Assembly: GCA_030760725.1 (NCBI GenBank)
Contig: JASWHV010000012.1
Coordinates: 82,844,968 to 82,908,967 of the forward strand
DNA length: 64,000 nt
Origin: Neostapfia colusana
Taxonomy: Eukaryota; Streptophyta; Magnoliopsida; Poales; Poaceae
Reading direction: 5' to 3'
Position 1 is the first letter of the stretch. Each line of letters begins with the position of its first letter. Positions 33,449 through 45,910 of the stretch are shown here, piece by piece. The notes below the pieces were generated by a model. It ran no database searches, was not told the origin of the DNA, and worked only from the letters and a program-made list of their open reading frames with translations. The position numbers and the translations under genes are program-made.

Positions 33449-36208
33449 TCCTCCCCTTCTTACAATTGAGTCGTCCTCGACTCAAATGTGTCTTCCTCGC
33501 CCATATATGGTTTCAAATCTGCAATATTAAAAGAGGAAGTAACCCCAAAATGTGCAGGCAACTCAATTTCATATGCATTATCATTAATTTTTCGAAGCAC
33601 TTTGAAGGGTCCAGCAGCTCTAGGTAGTAATTTAGATTTTCTCAAATCAGGAAATCTATCCTTTCTCAAATGCACCCAAACCAAATCACCAGGTTCAAAA
33701 GTAACATGCTTCCTACCTTGCTACCGGCTTGTTGATACTTAGCGTTCATGCTCTCAATGTTTGCTTTAGTTTGCTCATGCATTTTAAGAATTAATTCAGC
33801 ACGGCGAGAAGCATCAAAATTCAATTTCTCTGAAGATGGCAAGGCCAAAAGATCAATGGGAGCACGAGGAATAAAATCATATACAATCTGAAAAGGGCAC
33901 AATTTAGTAGTAGAATGCAGCGAATGATTGTAAGCAAATTCAATATGAGGCAAACATTCTTCCCATAATTTGATGTTATGTTTCAGAACAGCCCTTAGCA
34001 TGGTAGATAAACTACGGTTCACTACTTCGGTCTGTCCATCAGTTTGAGGGTGACAAGTGGTAGAAAAGAGTATTTTGTCCCCAACTTAGCCCATAAGGTT
34101 TTCCAAAAATGACTAAGAAATTTGGCATCTCTATCTGAAACAATAGTGTTTGGAACCCCATGCAAACGAACAACTTCTCGAAAGAACAAATCAGCAATAT
34201 GGGTAGCATCATCAGTTTTGTGGCATGGTATGAAATGTGCCATTTTAGAAATTCTGTCGACAACAACAAAAATACTATCCCTCCCCTTCTTTGTTCTAGG
34301 AAATCCTAAAACAAAATCCATAGAAACATCCTCCCATGGAGCACTAGGAACAGGAAGAGGCATGTATAAACCATGTGGATTAAGATGGGACTTAGCTTTT
34401 TGACAGGTGGTGCAACGAGCAACAAACCGCTCCACATCTCTCCTCATCTTTGGCCAAAAGAAATGGCTTGCTAAGATGTCTTCCATCTTCTTGACACCAA
34501 AGTGTCCCATCAATCCTCTACCATGTGCTTCCTGCAATAGTAAGATACGCACAGAACCAGCTGGAATGCACAATTTGTTAGTTCGAAACACAAAACCATT
34601 AGTGAGAACAAACTTGTTCCATGTTTTTCCTTCTTTACATTGCAGCAGCACATCTTTGAAATCAGCATCAAAAGCATATTGTTCTTTAATTGTTTCCAAG
34701 CCAAAAATCTTAAAATCAAGTTGGGACAACATATTGTAACGGCGAGATAAGGCATCCGCAATGACATTATCTTTTCCTTTCTTGTGTTTGATAACATAAG
34801 GAAAGGACTCAATGAATTCTACCCACTTGGCATGCCTACGGTTCAGATTAGTTTGGTTCTTAATGTGCTTCAAAGATTCATGATCAGAATGTATAACAAA
34901 TTGTTTAGGCCATAAATAATATTGCCATGTTTCCAAAGTTCGTACTAGTGCATATAATTCTTTATCATAAGTGGAATAGTTCAAACTAGGCCCATTTAGT
35001 TTCTTGCTAAAATAAGCAATAGGTTTTCCTTCTTGCAACAAGACACCTCCCAATCCAATACCACTAGCATCACATTCCAATTCAAAAGTCTTACTGAAAT
35101 CTGGTAATTAGAGAAGGGGTGTATGAGTTAACCTATTCTTCAAAGTTGCAAATGCAGCCTCTTGCGTCTTGCCCCATGTGAATGGGGCACCCTTCTTTGT
35201 AAGCTCATGCAGTGGGCCTGCTATGGTGCTGAAGTCTTTCACAAAACAACGATAGAATCCAGCAAGTCCGAGAAAGCTTCGTACTTGTGTGACCGTGGTA
35301 GGAGTCGGCCAGCTGTGTATCGCCTCCACCTTGGCTTGATCAACTTCAATTCCCTGTGGTGTCACAACATAGCCAAGAAAAGAAACTCGATCCGTGCAAA
35401 AGGTGCACTTGTCAATGTTACCAAATAAGCGTGCATCACGTAAAGCATTGAAAACAGCACGGAGATGATCAAGATGAACTTCGAGAGATGCGCTATAGAT
35501 CAAGATGTCATCGAAATATACTACCACAAATCTTCCAATGAAAGCACGTAAAACCTCATTCATTAATCTCATGAACGTGCTAGGTGCATTCGTGAGACCA
35601 AAAGGCATGACTAACCACTCATACAAACCAAACTTTGTTTTAAACGCTGTTTTCCATTCATCACCTAGCTTCATGCGAATTTGATGGTATCGACTACGCA
35701 AATCAATTTTAGAGAAAATCATCGAGCCACTAAGTTCATCAAGCATATCATCTAACCTAGGAATAGGATGATGATATCTAATAGTAATGTTATTAATTGC
35801 TCGACAATCTACACACATGCGCCATGATCCATCTTTCTTTGGGACCAAAAGGACAGGAACGAAGCAAGCACTAAGGGACTCACGCACATAACCTTTGTCG
35901 AGTAATTCCTATACTTGCCGCTGAATCTCCTTAGTCTCCTCCGGATTGGTCCTGTATGGTGCTTGATTGGGCAAAGAAGCCCCAGGGATAAGGTCAATCT
36001 GATGCTCAATCCCTCTCAATTGTGGCAGCTCGGCTGGTACCTCTTGTGGAAACACATCAGCGTATTCCAGCAAAAGCTTAGTGATAGAATGAGGCAAAGC
36101 ACATGGTGTGTCGTGAAGTGAGAATAAAGCTTCTTTGCAAACAAACACGTAGCAGATTGCAGTATCACTTTTTAATTCAAACAAATCAGATTTGGAAGAA
36201 AAAAACAA
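33449..36208 (-). pseudogene. Family A (CRM-like gypsy) pol: RT, RNase H, integrase; inactivated
   Basis: Reading from 36208: the linker YADVFPQEVP, then reverse transcriptase (LLVPKKDGSWRMCVDCRAIN, MPFGLTNAPS, catalytic YFDD near 35520), RNase H (ECDASGIGLGGVLLQEG), the integrase zinc region (ARCTTCQKAK), core Asp residues in SMDFVLGFPR and IVSDRDAKF, and the C-terminal HLRKDRFPDLRKSK. Stops interrupt at about 35906, 35108 and 33460, and frameshifts at about 34070 and 33715. The order and the continuation into the LTR fit CRM-type chromoviruses. It would copy and integrate the element; this copy cannot. It is the fullest family A pol in the window. Confidence 0.88.
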
Positions 36209-36226
36209 GCACTCGTTAATTTTATT

Positions 36227-38191
36227 TCATTCTTCTTCATATGCAGATTTGGAATTGTCAGTCTTAGGCTGTACCGATTTCTTCACGACATCTGAATTTT
36301 CATTTTCAGCAGATTTCTTATTTTTCTCTTTGCAAGCTCTAGCAATGTCATCCTTCAAAATAGCATCAGGGGACATCGGGTGCAAAACAAGTTTCTTCTC
36401 ATGATGCATGAAAGAGTATTGACTTGATTTACCATGATGTAATATATCTTTATTAAACTGCCAAGGTCGACCAAATAGCGTAGAACAAGCTTGCATAGGT
36501 ACCACATCACAATCAATGTAATCATGGTAGGAACCAATTGCAAATTCGACACGAACCAGACGTGTTACCTTAAGCTTACCACTGTCGTTGAACCATTGGA
36601 TGTAGTAGGGATGTGGATGTGGAAGTGTTGTCATCCCAAACTTTTCTACCATGGTACCACTTGCTAAATTGTTGCAGCTTCCTCCATCAATAATAATGTG
36701 ACACGATCGTTCCAAAACTACACACTTAGTTTGGAATAGATTGTGTCGCTGGTTCTGTTCAGCTTTGATCATTTGGGCACTCAAGACACGCCTCACAACA
36801 AGACTCTCATAGTGGGCAGCATGATCAGCCTCAATGTGCTCTTTATCATCATTCTTCTTTCCTGCTTCTTGTGCAGCAAGCATGGGATATGTTTCATTAT
36901 CTAAATCACTAGCGGATGAGTACTCACCATTTTCTCGTACAACCAGCACACGCTTGCTTGGCCAGTCCCTTCGTAGGTGCCCAAAACCCTTGCACTGGAG
37001 GCATTGAATGTCTTTTGTTCTCCCGGTAGAAGCAATGGAAGAAGAAGTGTTGGCTGCAACTTGGGTGGATCCTTTTGGTGTCTCGATTGCACGCGAAGGT
37101 GCTGATTTTGATGTAGTCCTGGGCAACCCATTGGAAGCATCGTCTGGAGAATCATGCTTAGTACTAGCATCACTTGAACGGAACTGCCATGAGGTAGTTC
37201 AACCTGCAGAAATGTTAGTTCTTGTACGTCGTCCATGCACTTCTCTTTCTGCCTTACAAGCAAGATGGAATAATCGAGTGACGTTAGTGTATTCCTTATA
37301 AGCCAATATGTCCTGAATTTCTCTTGTTAAACCACCCATAAACCTAGCCATTGCAGCCTCTTCATTTTCAACTAGGCCACAACGCATCATGCCTATTTGA
37401 AGTTCTTGATAGTATTCCTTAACAGATTTGTTGCCTTGCCTAAGTTGTTGTAATTTATGCAACAGATCACGAGCATGATAGGAAGGAACAAAACGACGAC
37501 ACATGATTCGTTTCAAAGCATTCCAAGTTTGTGGTACGGTAGCTGGATTTTTAGTTTGATATTCATGCCACCAAACAGAAGCAAAGTCAGTGAATTCACT
37601 AGTGGCACCTCTAACCTTTTTATCATCAGGGAAATCATGGCATGCAAATTTTTAATCTACTGACAATTTCCAAGACAGATATGCATCCAGATCATATTTA
37701 CTATCAAAAGGTGGTATGGAGAATTTAATGCTGCGTAGGGAATCGTCATTGTCACGTACCTCGCGTCGTTGAGCTCGACCACCCATACCACGATGGTCGC
37801 GACGTGGCTGCCGTCGATACCTGAAAGGTCCATCATCAAGCTCGGTATCCGCCGAATATTCCGCCTCGTCATATCTTGCAGCATTGCCAACGGAGTCGTG
37901 GCTGTCATCAACACATCTTTGCCTCTCTTCGCGTCCAACCTGTTCCATCCTCTCCAATTGCTCAATGATTGCTGCAAGAGAAGTGTTAATAGCCCCAGCA
38001 GTGCTTTCTAATGTGGCCAGTTTGGTGTTGGTGCAAATCTGCGTCGACTCTAATTGACCAATGCGTTCATTGGTGACTTGAATATCCTCATTGAGAGCAT
38101 CTGTGTGTAGTTTTACTTGGCGTTCGAAATGCTGAATGATGCCCCTCGTACGTGGTGAATGTGGATATGTCTCATTCGCATCAGCTGACAT
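36227..38191 (-). pseudogene. Family A gag and protease, inactivated
   Basis: Start ATG 38191 (MSADANETYPHSPRTRG). An N-terminal coiled-coil-like part is followed by a stop at 37652, then the Retrotrans_gag core (RFVPSYHARDLLHKLQQ, VKEYYQELQIGMMRCGL) and a stop near 37199. The zinc knuckle IQCLQCKGFGHLRRDW has Trp in place of the final Cys. The protease follows with IIDGGSCNNLAS, the Asp-Gly-Gly-Ser form shared with family C. Then comes a conserved PMQACSTLFGRPWQF segment and a stop at 36227. Gag and pol were one frame, as is usual for this lineage. The 5' leader (38192-39027) has no gene; 38640-38780 is T-rich. Confidence 0.87.
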
Positions 38192-39027
38192 GGTTAGTAA
38201 TGAAAGGAAATACAACAGCAAACAGATTAATCCTAACAATTGCTAAGAGATGGTAGGACAGCACAATTCCTCACTAGCAAGAAATCAAGGTCTTACAAGT
38301 TCTTACCATGCGATGCAGGAGGCGCCGGCAATCAGCAAGAACAACAACAAACGGTGGCTGCCAGCATAACCTTATGGTGTCGTAGACAATTTTGTGGAGC
38401 TGTAGGTGTCTGCTAGACACAATTTGTGCAAAGGAACAGCTAGTACCACATTAGTCACAACAAGTTGAATAAACGTTCCACGATGGTACTGTGCTGGTAC
38501 TAGCTCAAAACTTACTAGAGACGTGAGCCGTAACTCCACGTGACGTTGGATTACTATGATAGGGAAGTTCGGACAGCCCGATCCGTTGTGTTTCAACAAC
38601 GTTGAAAACAGCAAGTTGAACTTCGAAACATGAAATAAATGTTACACAAATTGTCTCTCTTTTTTTTGTACTTAGAAACTTTTTTTTGTGATTGTAATCA
38701 GTGCGGCTTTTCTTTTTGCACGTGCCTTTTTCTTGCTGATCTGTGCAGCTTTTCTTTTGCACTTGTCTTTTTTCTCAACTTTGGGTAGATAATGGAAATG
38801 GACTGAGAACAAAGTGGCACGAACTCAAAACTCTAGAGGTGAAAAACTTAGGACCAGCAACTTGACACAAAAAGGCAACCGTGAATTCAACAAGTCGAGA
38901 GCTAAGTAGCAAAGCAAAAGGCTCAAAGTGTTTTTAGGATTTTTTTTAGAGCGAACTTTTGTAGGCAAAAGTGGACTGTAGGTAAATGAAGAACAAGGAG
39001 AAGGAAATCTCTCACCGAGCAACCTGA

Positions 39028-39039
39028 AATCTGATACCA
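39028..39039 (-). promoter_or_regulatory. Primer binding site, family A element
   Basis: TGGTATCAGATT on the minus strand lies two bases from the LTR end. The first ten bases match the initiator methionine tRNA site. Confidence 0.8.
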
Positions 39040-39041
39040 CT

Positions 39042-40061
39042 TGATGAACCCAACGGGTACGGAGGACGCCCTATCTTTCGATGAGAGATGTTGGTAATGA
39101 ACGAATTTGGTGGAGGCCGACGTTGGCTGCCCGACTACCACAACTAGAATGGTGTGGCGCCTTGAGTGACAGTTACACCGTCTCCTGGTAACTACGATTT
39201 GGGTGGAGGTCGATGTTGTGCTACCCGACTACAACAACCATAATGATGTTGCGCCTTAGCGATAGTTACACCGGCTCCTGTTGTTGCTGTACTTGCCGTG
39301 CCAAGAACAGCCTTGAACCTGCAAGCAATCGAAGAACAAGCAAGAACAAGATAACAAGCAAACACTCACGGGTGTGAAAAAGTTGGGGTTCTGATTCAAG
39401 TAATCGGAAGGTCTCGTCGACACTTGCGTTACAAGGAAGTAGTAAATGGCTAAACTTACAGAAAACAAAACCCGCCCTGTCAAGGAGCTCTTGGACTACT
39501 TAAATAGGGGAGGGAAGAGGGAACTTCGTCCAGCAACAAAGGTAGGACGTGATCTCCCTTATTCCCTTCCTTTTTCTGTGATAGACTACCATTTAATAGG
39601 AAAAGAAAGAGGGAAACCCATCCAGCAGCAAGGCAGGATATGATTTCCTCTATTTCTTTCCTTATTATAGCACATCTATTTTTAAATGGGGGAAGAAAGA
39701 GAGAATTTCGTCCAGCAGCAAAGTTGGACGAGATTTTCCTTATTCCTTTCCTTATTTGTCTAAATCTCTCTTTATTACATGGCCCCAGCCTCAAGATTTC
39801 TCCTCGGGTGGAGCAGCCTTTATTGCATTAATCCCTCCATTCCTCCTAGCTGGATCAATTTCCAAGCACCTAATAATAACAAGGTCATCACAAGGCTTTA
39901 ATAGGTCCCCATTTGAAGGATAATTACTTTGAACAGTCAGGAATGAATTCACCTGATAATTAAGTTGACGTGCACGAGCGCGTGTCATTGGACCTTGATT
40001 AGCTGAGAGTGGTGAATGGGCTGGTGTTGTGGTTGTATCAATGGTAGCGATATCCGCATCA
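39042..40061 (-). mobile_element. Family A middle LTR (1,020 bp)
   Basis: 5' LTR of the full element to its left and 3' LTR of the shortened unit to its right. It has the TGATG/CATCA ends. It is followed directly by gag sequence at 40062 with no purine tract, so the internal deletion of the second unit reaches exactly to the LTR edge. Confidence 0.88.
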
Positions 40062-41296
40062 GTGCCTGCCGTCGATACCTGAAAGGTCCATCATCAAGCT
40101 CAGTATCCGCCGAATACTCCACCTCGTCATATCTTGCAGCACTGCCAATGGAGTCGTGGCTGTCATCAACACGTCTTTGCCTCTCTTCGCGTCCAACCTG
40201 TTCCATCCTCTCCAATCGCTCAATGATTGCTGCAAGAGAAGTGTTAATAGCCCCAGCAGTGCTTTCTAATGTGGTCAATTTGGTGTTGGTGCAAATCTGC
40301 GTCGACTCTAATTGACCAATGCGTTCATTGGTGACTTGAATATCCTCATTGAGAGCATCTGTGTGTAGTTTTACTTGGCGTTCGAAATGCTGAATGATGC
40401 CCCTCGTACGTGGTGAATGTGGATATGTCTCATTCGTATCAGCTGACATGGTTAGTAAAGAAAGGAAATACAACAGCAAGCAGATTAATCCTAACAATTG
40501 CTAAGAGATGGTAGGACAGCACAATTCCTCACTAGCAAGAAATCAAGGTCTTACAAGTTCTTACCATGCGATGTAGGAGGCACCGGCAATCAGCAAGAAC
40601 AACAACAAACGGTGGCTGCCAGCACAACCTTATGGTGCCATAGACAATTTTGTGGAGCTGTAGATGTCTGCTAGACACAATTTGTGCAAAGGAACAGCTA
40701 GTACCACATTAGTCACAACAAGTTGAATAAACGTTCCACGATGGTACTGTGCTGGTCCTAGCTCAAACCTTACTAGAGACGTGAGCCGTAACTCCACGTG
40801 ACGTTGGATTACTATGGTAGAGAATTTCGAACAGCCCGATCCGTTGTGTTTCAACAACGTTGAAAACAGGAAGTTGAACTTTGAAACATGAAACAAATGT
40901 TACACAAATGTCTCTCTTTTTTTGTACTTAGAAACTTTTTTTTGTGATTGTAATCAGTGCAGCTTTTCTTTTTGCACGTGCCTTTTTCTTGCTGATCCGT
41001 GCAGCTTTTCTTTTGCACTTGCCTTTTTTCTGAACTTTGGGTAGATAATGGAAATGGACTGAGAACAAAGTGTCACGAACTCAAAACTCTGGCGGTGAAA
41101 AACTTAGGACCAGCAACTTGACACAAAAAGGCAACCGTGAATTCAACAAGTCGAGAGCTAAGTAGCCAAGCAAAAGGCTCAAAGTATTTTTAGGATTTTT
41201 TTAGAGCGATTTTTTGTAGGCAAAAGTGGACTGTAGTTAAATGAAGAACAAGGAGAAGGAAATCTCTCACCGAGCAACCTGAAATCTGATACCACT
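40062..41296 (-). pseudogene. Shortened family A internal region: gag N-terminus and leader only
   Basis: Gag starts at ATG 40449 (MSADTNETYPHSPRTRG). It matches the full copy up to GPFRYRRQ, where it runs into the LTR, so the rest of gag and all of pol are deleted. The leader 40450-41296 matches 38192-39041 closely, including the T-rich stretch and the primer site (about 41283-41294). It could supply packaging and priming signals but no enzyme. Confidence 0.87.
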
Positions 41297-42315
41297 TGAT
41301 GAACCCAACGGGTACGGGGGACGCCCTATCTTTTGATGAGAGATGTTGGTAATGAACGAATTTGGTGGAGGCCGACGTTGGCTGCCCGACTACCACAACC
41401 AGAATGGTGTGGCGCCTTGAGCGACAGTTACACCGTCTCCTGGTAACTACGATTTGGGTGGAGGTCGACGTTGTGCTACCCGACTACAACAACCACAAGG
41501 ATGCTGCGCCTTAGCGATAGTTACACCGGCTCCTGTTGTTGCTGTACTTGCCATGCCAAGAACAGTCTTGAACCTGCAAGCAATCGAAGAACAAGCAAGA
41601 ACAAGATAACAAGCAAACACTCACGGGTATGAAAAAGTTGGGGTTATGATTCAAGTAATCGGAAGGTCTCGTCGACACTTGCGTTACAAGGAAGTAGCAA
41701 TGGCTAAACTTACAGAAAACAAAACCCGCCCTGTCAAGAAGCTCTTGGACTACTTAAATAGGGGAGGGAAGAGGGAAATTCGTCCAGCAATAAAGGTAGG
41801 ACGTGATCTCCCTTATTCCCTTCCTTTTTCTGTGATAGACTACCATTTAATAGGGAAAGAAAGAGGGAAACCAATCCAGCAGTAAGGCATGATATGATTT
41901 CCTCTATTTCTTTCCTTATTATAGCACATGTATCTTTAAATGGGGGAAGAAAGAGGGAATTTCGTCCAGCAGCAAAGTTGGACGAGATTTCCCTTATTCC
42001 TTTCCTTATTTGTCTAAATCTCTCTTTATTACATGGCCCCAGCCTAAAGATTTCTCCTCGGGTGGAGCAGCCTTTATTGCATTAATCCCTCCATCACTCC
42101 TAGCTGGATCAATTCCCAAGCACCTAATAATAAAAAGGTCATCACAAGTCTTTAATAGGTCCCCATTTGAAGAGTAATTACTTTAAACAGCCAGGAATGA
42201 ATTCACCTGATAATTAAGTTGACGTGCACGAGCGCGTGTCATTGGACCTTGATTAGCTGATAGTGGTGAATGGGCTGGTGTTGTGGTTGTATCAACGGTA
42301 GCGATGTCCGCATCA
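41297..42315 (-). mobile_element. Family A outer 5' LTR (1,019 bp)
   Basis: Minus-strand start TGATGCGGACATC at 42315, end GGGTTCATCA at 41297. The outer edge is followed by the target repeat ATTCC (42316-42320), which shows that this longer LTR definition is right. Confidence 0.9.
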
Positions 42316-42624
42316 ATTCCCATGCTAAGGTGATGAACCATTATTTTATTCATGCACACCATAGGCTTCTTGGTTCAGATGTTCAGAGGTTTGAATCCAT
42401 CTTGATCCCATGCTGGTTCATACACTTCATCATTCCTAAGGACATTGAAACAAGAACTCAAAAGCATAGGCTCATTCAACATAGACTGATTATTAAACAT
42501 AAGGTTAGCGTTCACCTGACAATGAATTTCCTTCTGCAATTGTTTAGCTCTACTCCTTGTAATTGGATCAGCTATTTCAAGTGGATTTTCATTTGAAGAT
42601 GAGTGAATGCTAGGCATGACCTCA
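42316..42624 (-). mobile_element. 3' LTR of the minus-strand family C element, inner part
   Basis: Begins at 42624 (TGAGGTCATG on the minus strand) after a purine tract (GAGGGGGAGGCTAA). It is interrupted at 42316 by the family A complex and continues at 32429. The end of pol (stop at 42375) lies within it. Confidence 0.87.
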
Positions 42625-45600
42625 TTAGCCTCCCCCTCTTGAGAAGGAGTCGTCCTCGACTCAGGCGCACCAACAAATGGGAGCAAGTCTTTGACATTGA
42701 ATGTTGTACTCACATTGGAATATTCAAGTGGCAGCTCGATTTTGTAAGCATTATCATTTATCTTTTGGAGAACGTTGAACAGACCATCACACCGAGGAGA
42801 TAACTTACTCTTACGCTGTTGGGGAAAGCGATCCTTTCGTAGATGCAACCATACAAGATCTCCTGGCTGAAATGTAATCTTCTTCTTACCTTTGTTTGCT
42901 TGCTTTGCATATTGTGCTGATTTCTTCTCAATATTCTTTCTTGTCTCCGCATGTAACCGCTTGATAAAGTCTGATCTTTTTGTGGCATCCAAGTTAACTT
43001 GTTTCTGTAATGGTAAAGGCAAAAGATTCATGGGAGTATGCAGTTTAAACCCATAAACTATTTCAAATAAACAAGAGTTTATTGTGGAATGGACTGCCCT
43101 GTTATAAGCAAATTCAACATGTGGAAGGCAGTCTTCCCAGAGCTTCAAATTCTTTTTCAACACAGCACGCAACATGGTTGACAAGGTACGGTCGACAACT
43201 TCAGTTTGGCCATCCGTTTGTGGATTAGAAGTAGTTGAAAATAACAACTTTGTGCCAAGCTTAGCCCACAATGTCTTCCAAAAGTAGCTGAGAAATTTAG
43301 TATCCCGGTCTGAAACAATAGTCTTTGGAACTCCATGTAAACGAACAATCTCACTGAAAAACAAATCAACAACGTGTGAAGCATCATCGCTCTTATGACA
43401 GGGGATAAAATGTGTCATTTTAGAAAAGCGATCTACAACAACAAAAATAGAATCCCTCCCCCTCTAAGACCGAGGTAGCCCCAGAACAAAGTCCATAGAT
43501 ATATCTTCTCAAGGTACATGTGGAATAGGTAATGGAGTATATAAACCATGGGGATTGAGGCGGGACTTACCTTTCAAGCAAACGATGCAGCACCCAACGT
43601 GCCGCTGGACATCACGTCGCATATGTGGCTAAAAGAAATGATCAGAGAGCATGTCCAATGTCTTTTTGACACCAAAATGACCAGCTAGTCCACCTGCATG
43701 TGCTTCCTTCAAAAGAACTTGACGAATCGAGCAAGCTGGAATGCATATTTTGTTAGTCTGAAACGAGAAGCCATCATGCGTATAATATTTATCCCAATCT
43801 TTTCCATCAATGCAACAAGAGAAAGGTTCTTTAAAATCAGCATCACCAGCATAAAGTGTTTTAATGAATTCCAAACCAAGCACTTTTGTATCTAGTTGTG
43901 TAATCAACGCACATCTTCTAGACAAGGCATCAACAATAATGTTATCTTTACCACGCTTATGTTTGACAACATAGGGAAACGTTTCAATGAACTCAATCCA
44001 TTTAGCATGTCGACGGTTGAGCTTGCCTTGACTTTTAAGATATTTCAAAGCTTCATGATCAGAATGAATTACAAATTCTTTAGGTAACAAGTAATATTGC
44101 CAAACTTCCAAAACGTGAACTAACACATAAAGCTCCTTGTCATAAACTGAGTAATTCAGATGTGGACCATTTAGCTTTTCAGAAAAGTAGGCAACAGGTT
44201 TACTTTCTTGCAGCAGTACACCTCCTATGCCAATACCACTTGCATCACATTCGATCTCAAATGTCTTACCAAAATCAGGAAGTTGCAGCAGCGGTGCTTC
44301 ACAAAGCTTTGTTTTTAGTGTTTGAAATGCTTGGTCTTCGTCATGTCCCCATTTAAATAGAACATCCTTCTTTGTGAGATTGTTAAGTGGTGCAGCGAGA
44401 GTGCTGAAATCTTTGACAAAACGCCTATAGAAACTTGCAAGACCATGAAAGCTTCGAACTTGGCTCACATTTACCGGTGTAGGTCAATCCTTTATTGCTT
44501 TAACCTTCTGTTCATCAACCTGAATACCATTTGCGGAAACAACAAAGCCAAGGAAAACAACACGGTTTGTGCAAAAGGTGCACTTAGCAATGTTGCCATA
44601 CAATTTCTCTCCCCTCAAAACAGCAAGTACTTGACGGATATGATCAAGATGTTCATCAAATGATTTGCTATAGATCAGAATATCATCAAAATAAACAACT
44701 GCAAACTTGCTAATGAAAGCTCGTAAAACATGATTCATTAAGCGCATAAAAGTTGAAGGAGCATTTGTAAGGCCAAATGGCATCACAAGCCATTCATAGA
44801 GACCAAATTTAGTTTTAAACACTGTTTTCCATTCATCACCACGTTTCATACGGATTTGATGATAACCACTACGCAAATCTATCTTGGTGAAAATGATAGA
44901 ACCACTCAATTCATCTAACATGTCATCAAGTCGTGGAATGGGATGGCGACATCGAACAGTTATAGCATTGATAGTACGACAATCAACACACATGCGCCAA
45001 GAGCCATCTTTTTTTGGGACTAAAAGAACGGGAACTGCACATGGTGATAAGAATTCACGAACATACCCTTTGTCCAAAAGCTCTTTTACCTGTCGCTGAA
45101 TTTCCTTTGTTTCTTCAGGATTGGTGCGGTAGGTTGGACGATTTGGAAGCGAAGCACCTGGTACCAAATCAGTTTGATACTCAATTCCACGGAGTGGAGG
45201 AAGTCCAGCTGGTATCTTATCGGGAAAAACATCTTCGAAGTCCTGTAAGAAATCAAGAACAACACTAGGTAGCGATGAAGGTAAATCGTGAGTTGAAAGT
45301 AGGACCTCCTTATGCAAGAGCACAAAGAATGGAGCTGTGGTGTCTCTCACTTCGCTCAAATCACTCTTGCTCACAAAGAGACACTCAGTGTGACGTGGCT
45401 GTTTAGGATTGGCATGAGGCTTTATGTGGCTGGATGGGTTAGAACTCTCTCCCTTACTTGGGTTGAGGGTCTTGCTCAATTTTCTTTTGTCTGATTCCTC
45501 TCTTTTCTTTCGAGCCATATCCGAAGTATGTATCTCCTCTGGAGATAATGGAACAAGAACCACCTTCTTGTCATTGTGAATGAAAGTGTATTTGTTAGAC

Positions 45601-45910
45601 CGTCCAAAATGCACCGAGTCCACATAAAATTGCCAGGGCCGAACAAGCAGCAAATGGCATGCTTGCATGGGGACAATATCACAATCCACCTCTCCATGAT
45701 AACCACCAATGGAAAATGACAAACGAATCATGGCTGAAACCTTAACTGTCCCGAAATTATTCAGCCATTACATATGGTACGGATGTGGATGGCAACGTGG
45801 CTGCAAACCAAGCTTCTCAACTAGCAAAGCACTAATAATATTATTGCAGCTCCCACCATCTATTATGAAACGGCACACTTGACCTTGCACTTTGCATCGG
45901 GACTGAAATA
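42375..45910 (-). pseudogene. Family C (CRM-like gypsy) protease, RT, RNase H, integrase; inactivated
   Basis: From about 45900: protease region with FIIDGGSCNN, PMQACHLLLVRPWQF, then reverse transcriptase (VPVLLVPKKDGSWRMCVDC, YFDD near 44690), RNase H (ECDASGIGIGGVLLQES), and integrase (HFGVKKTLD, IVSDRDTKF, NPQTDGQTEVVDR, then HLRKDRFPQQRKSK). The last 82 or so codons lie inside the LTR and include ITRSRAKQLQKE. Stops interrupt near 45770, 44484, 43630, 43510 and 43466. The 347-codon stretch 43418-42375 is open. Sequence shared with the array on the plus strand shows that the array derives from this family. Not functional. Confidence 0.88.
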
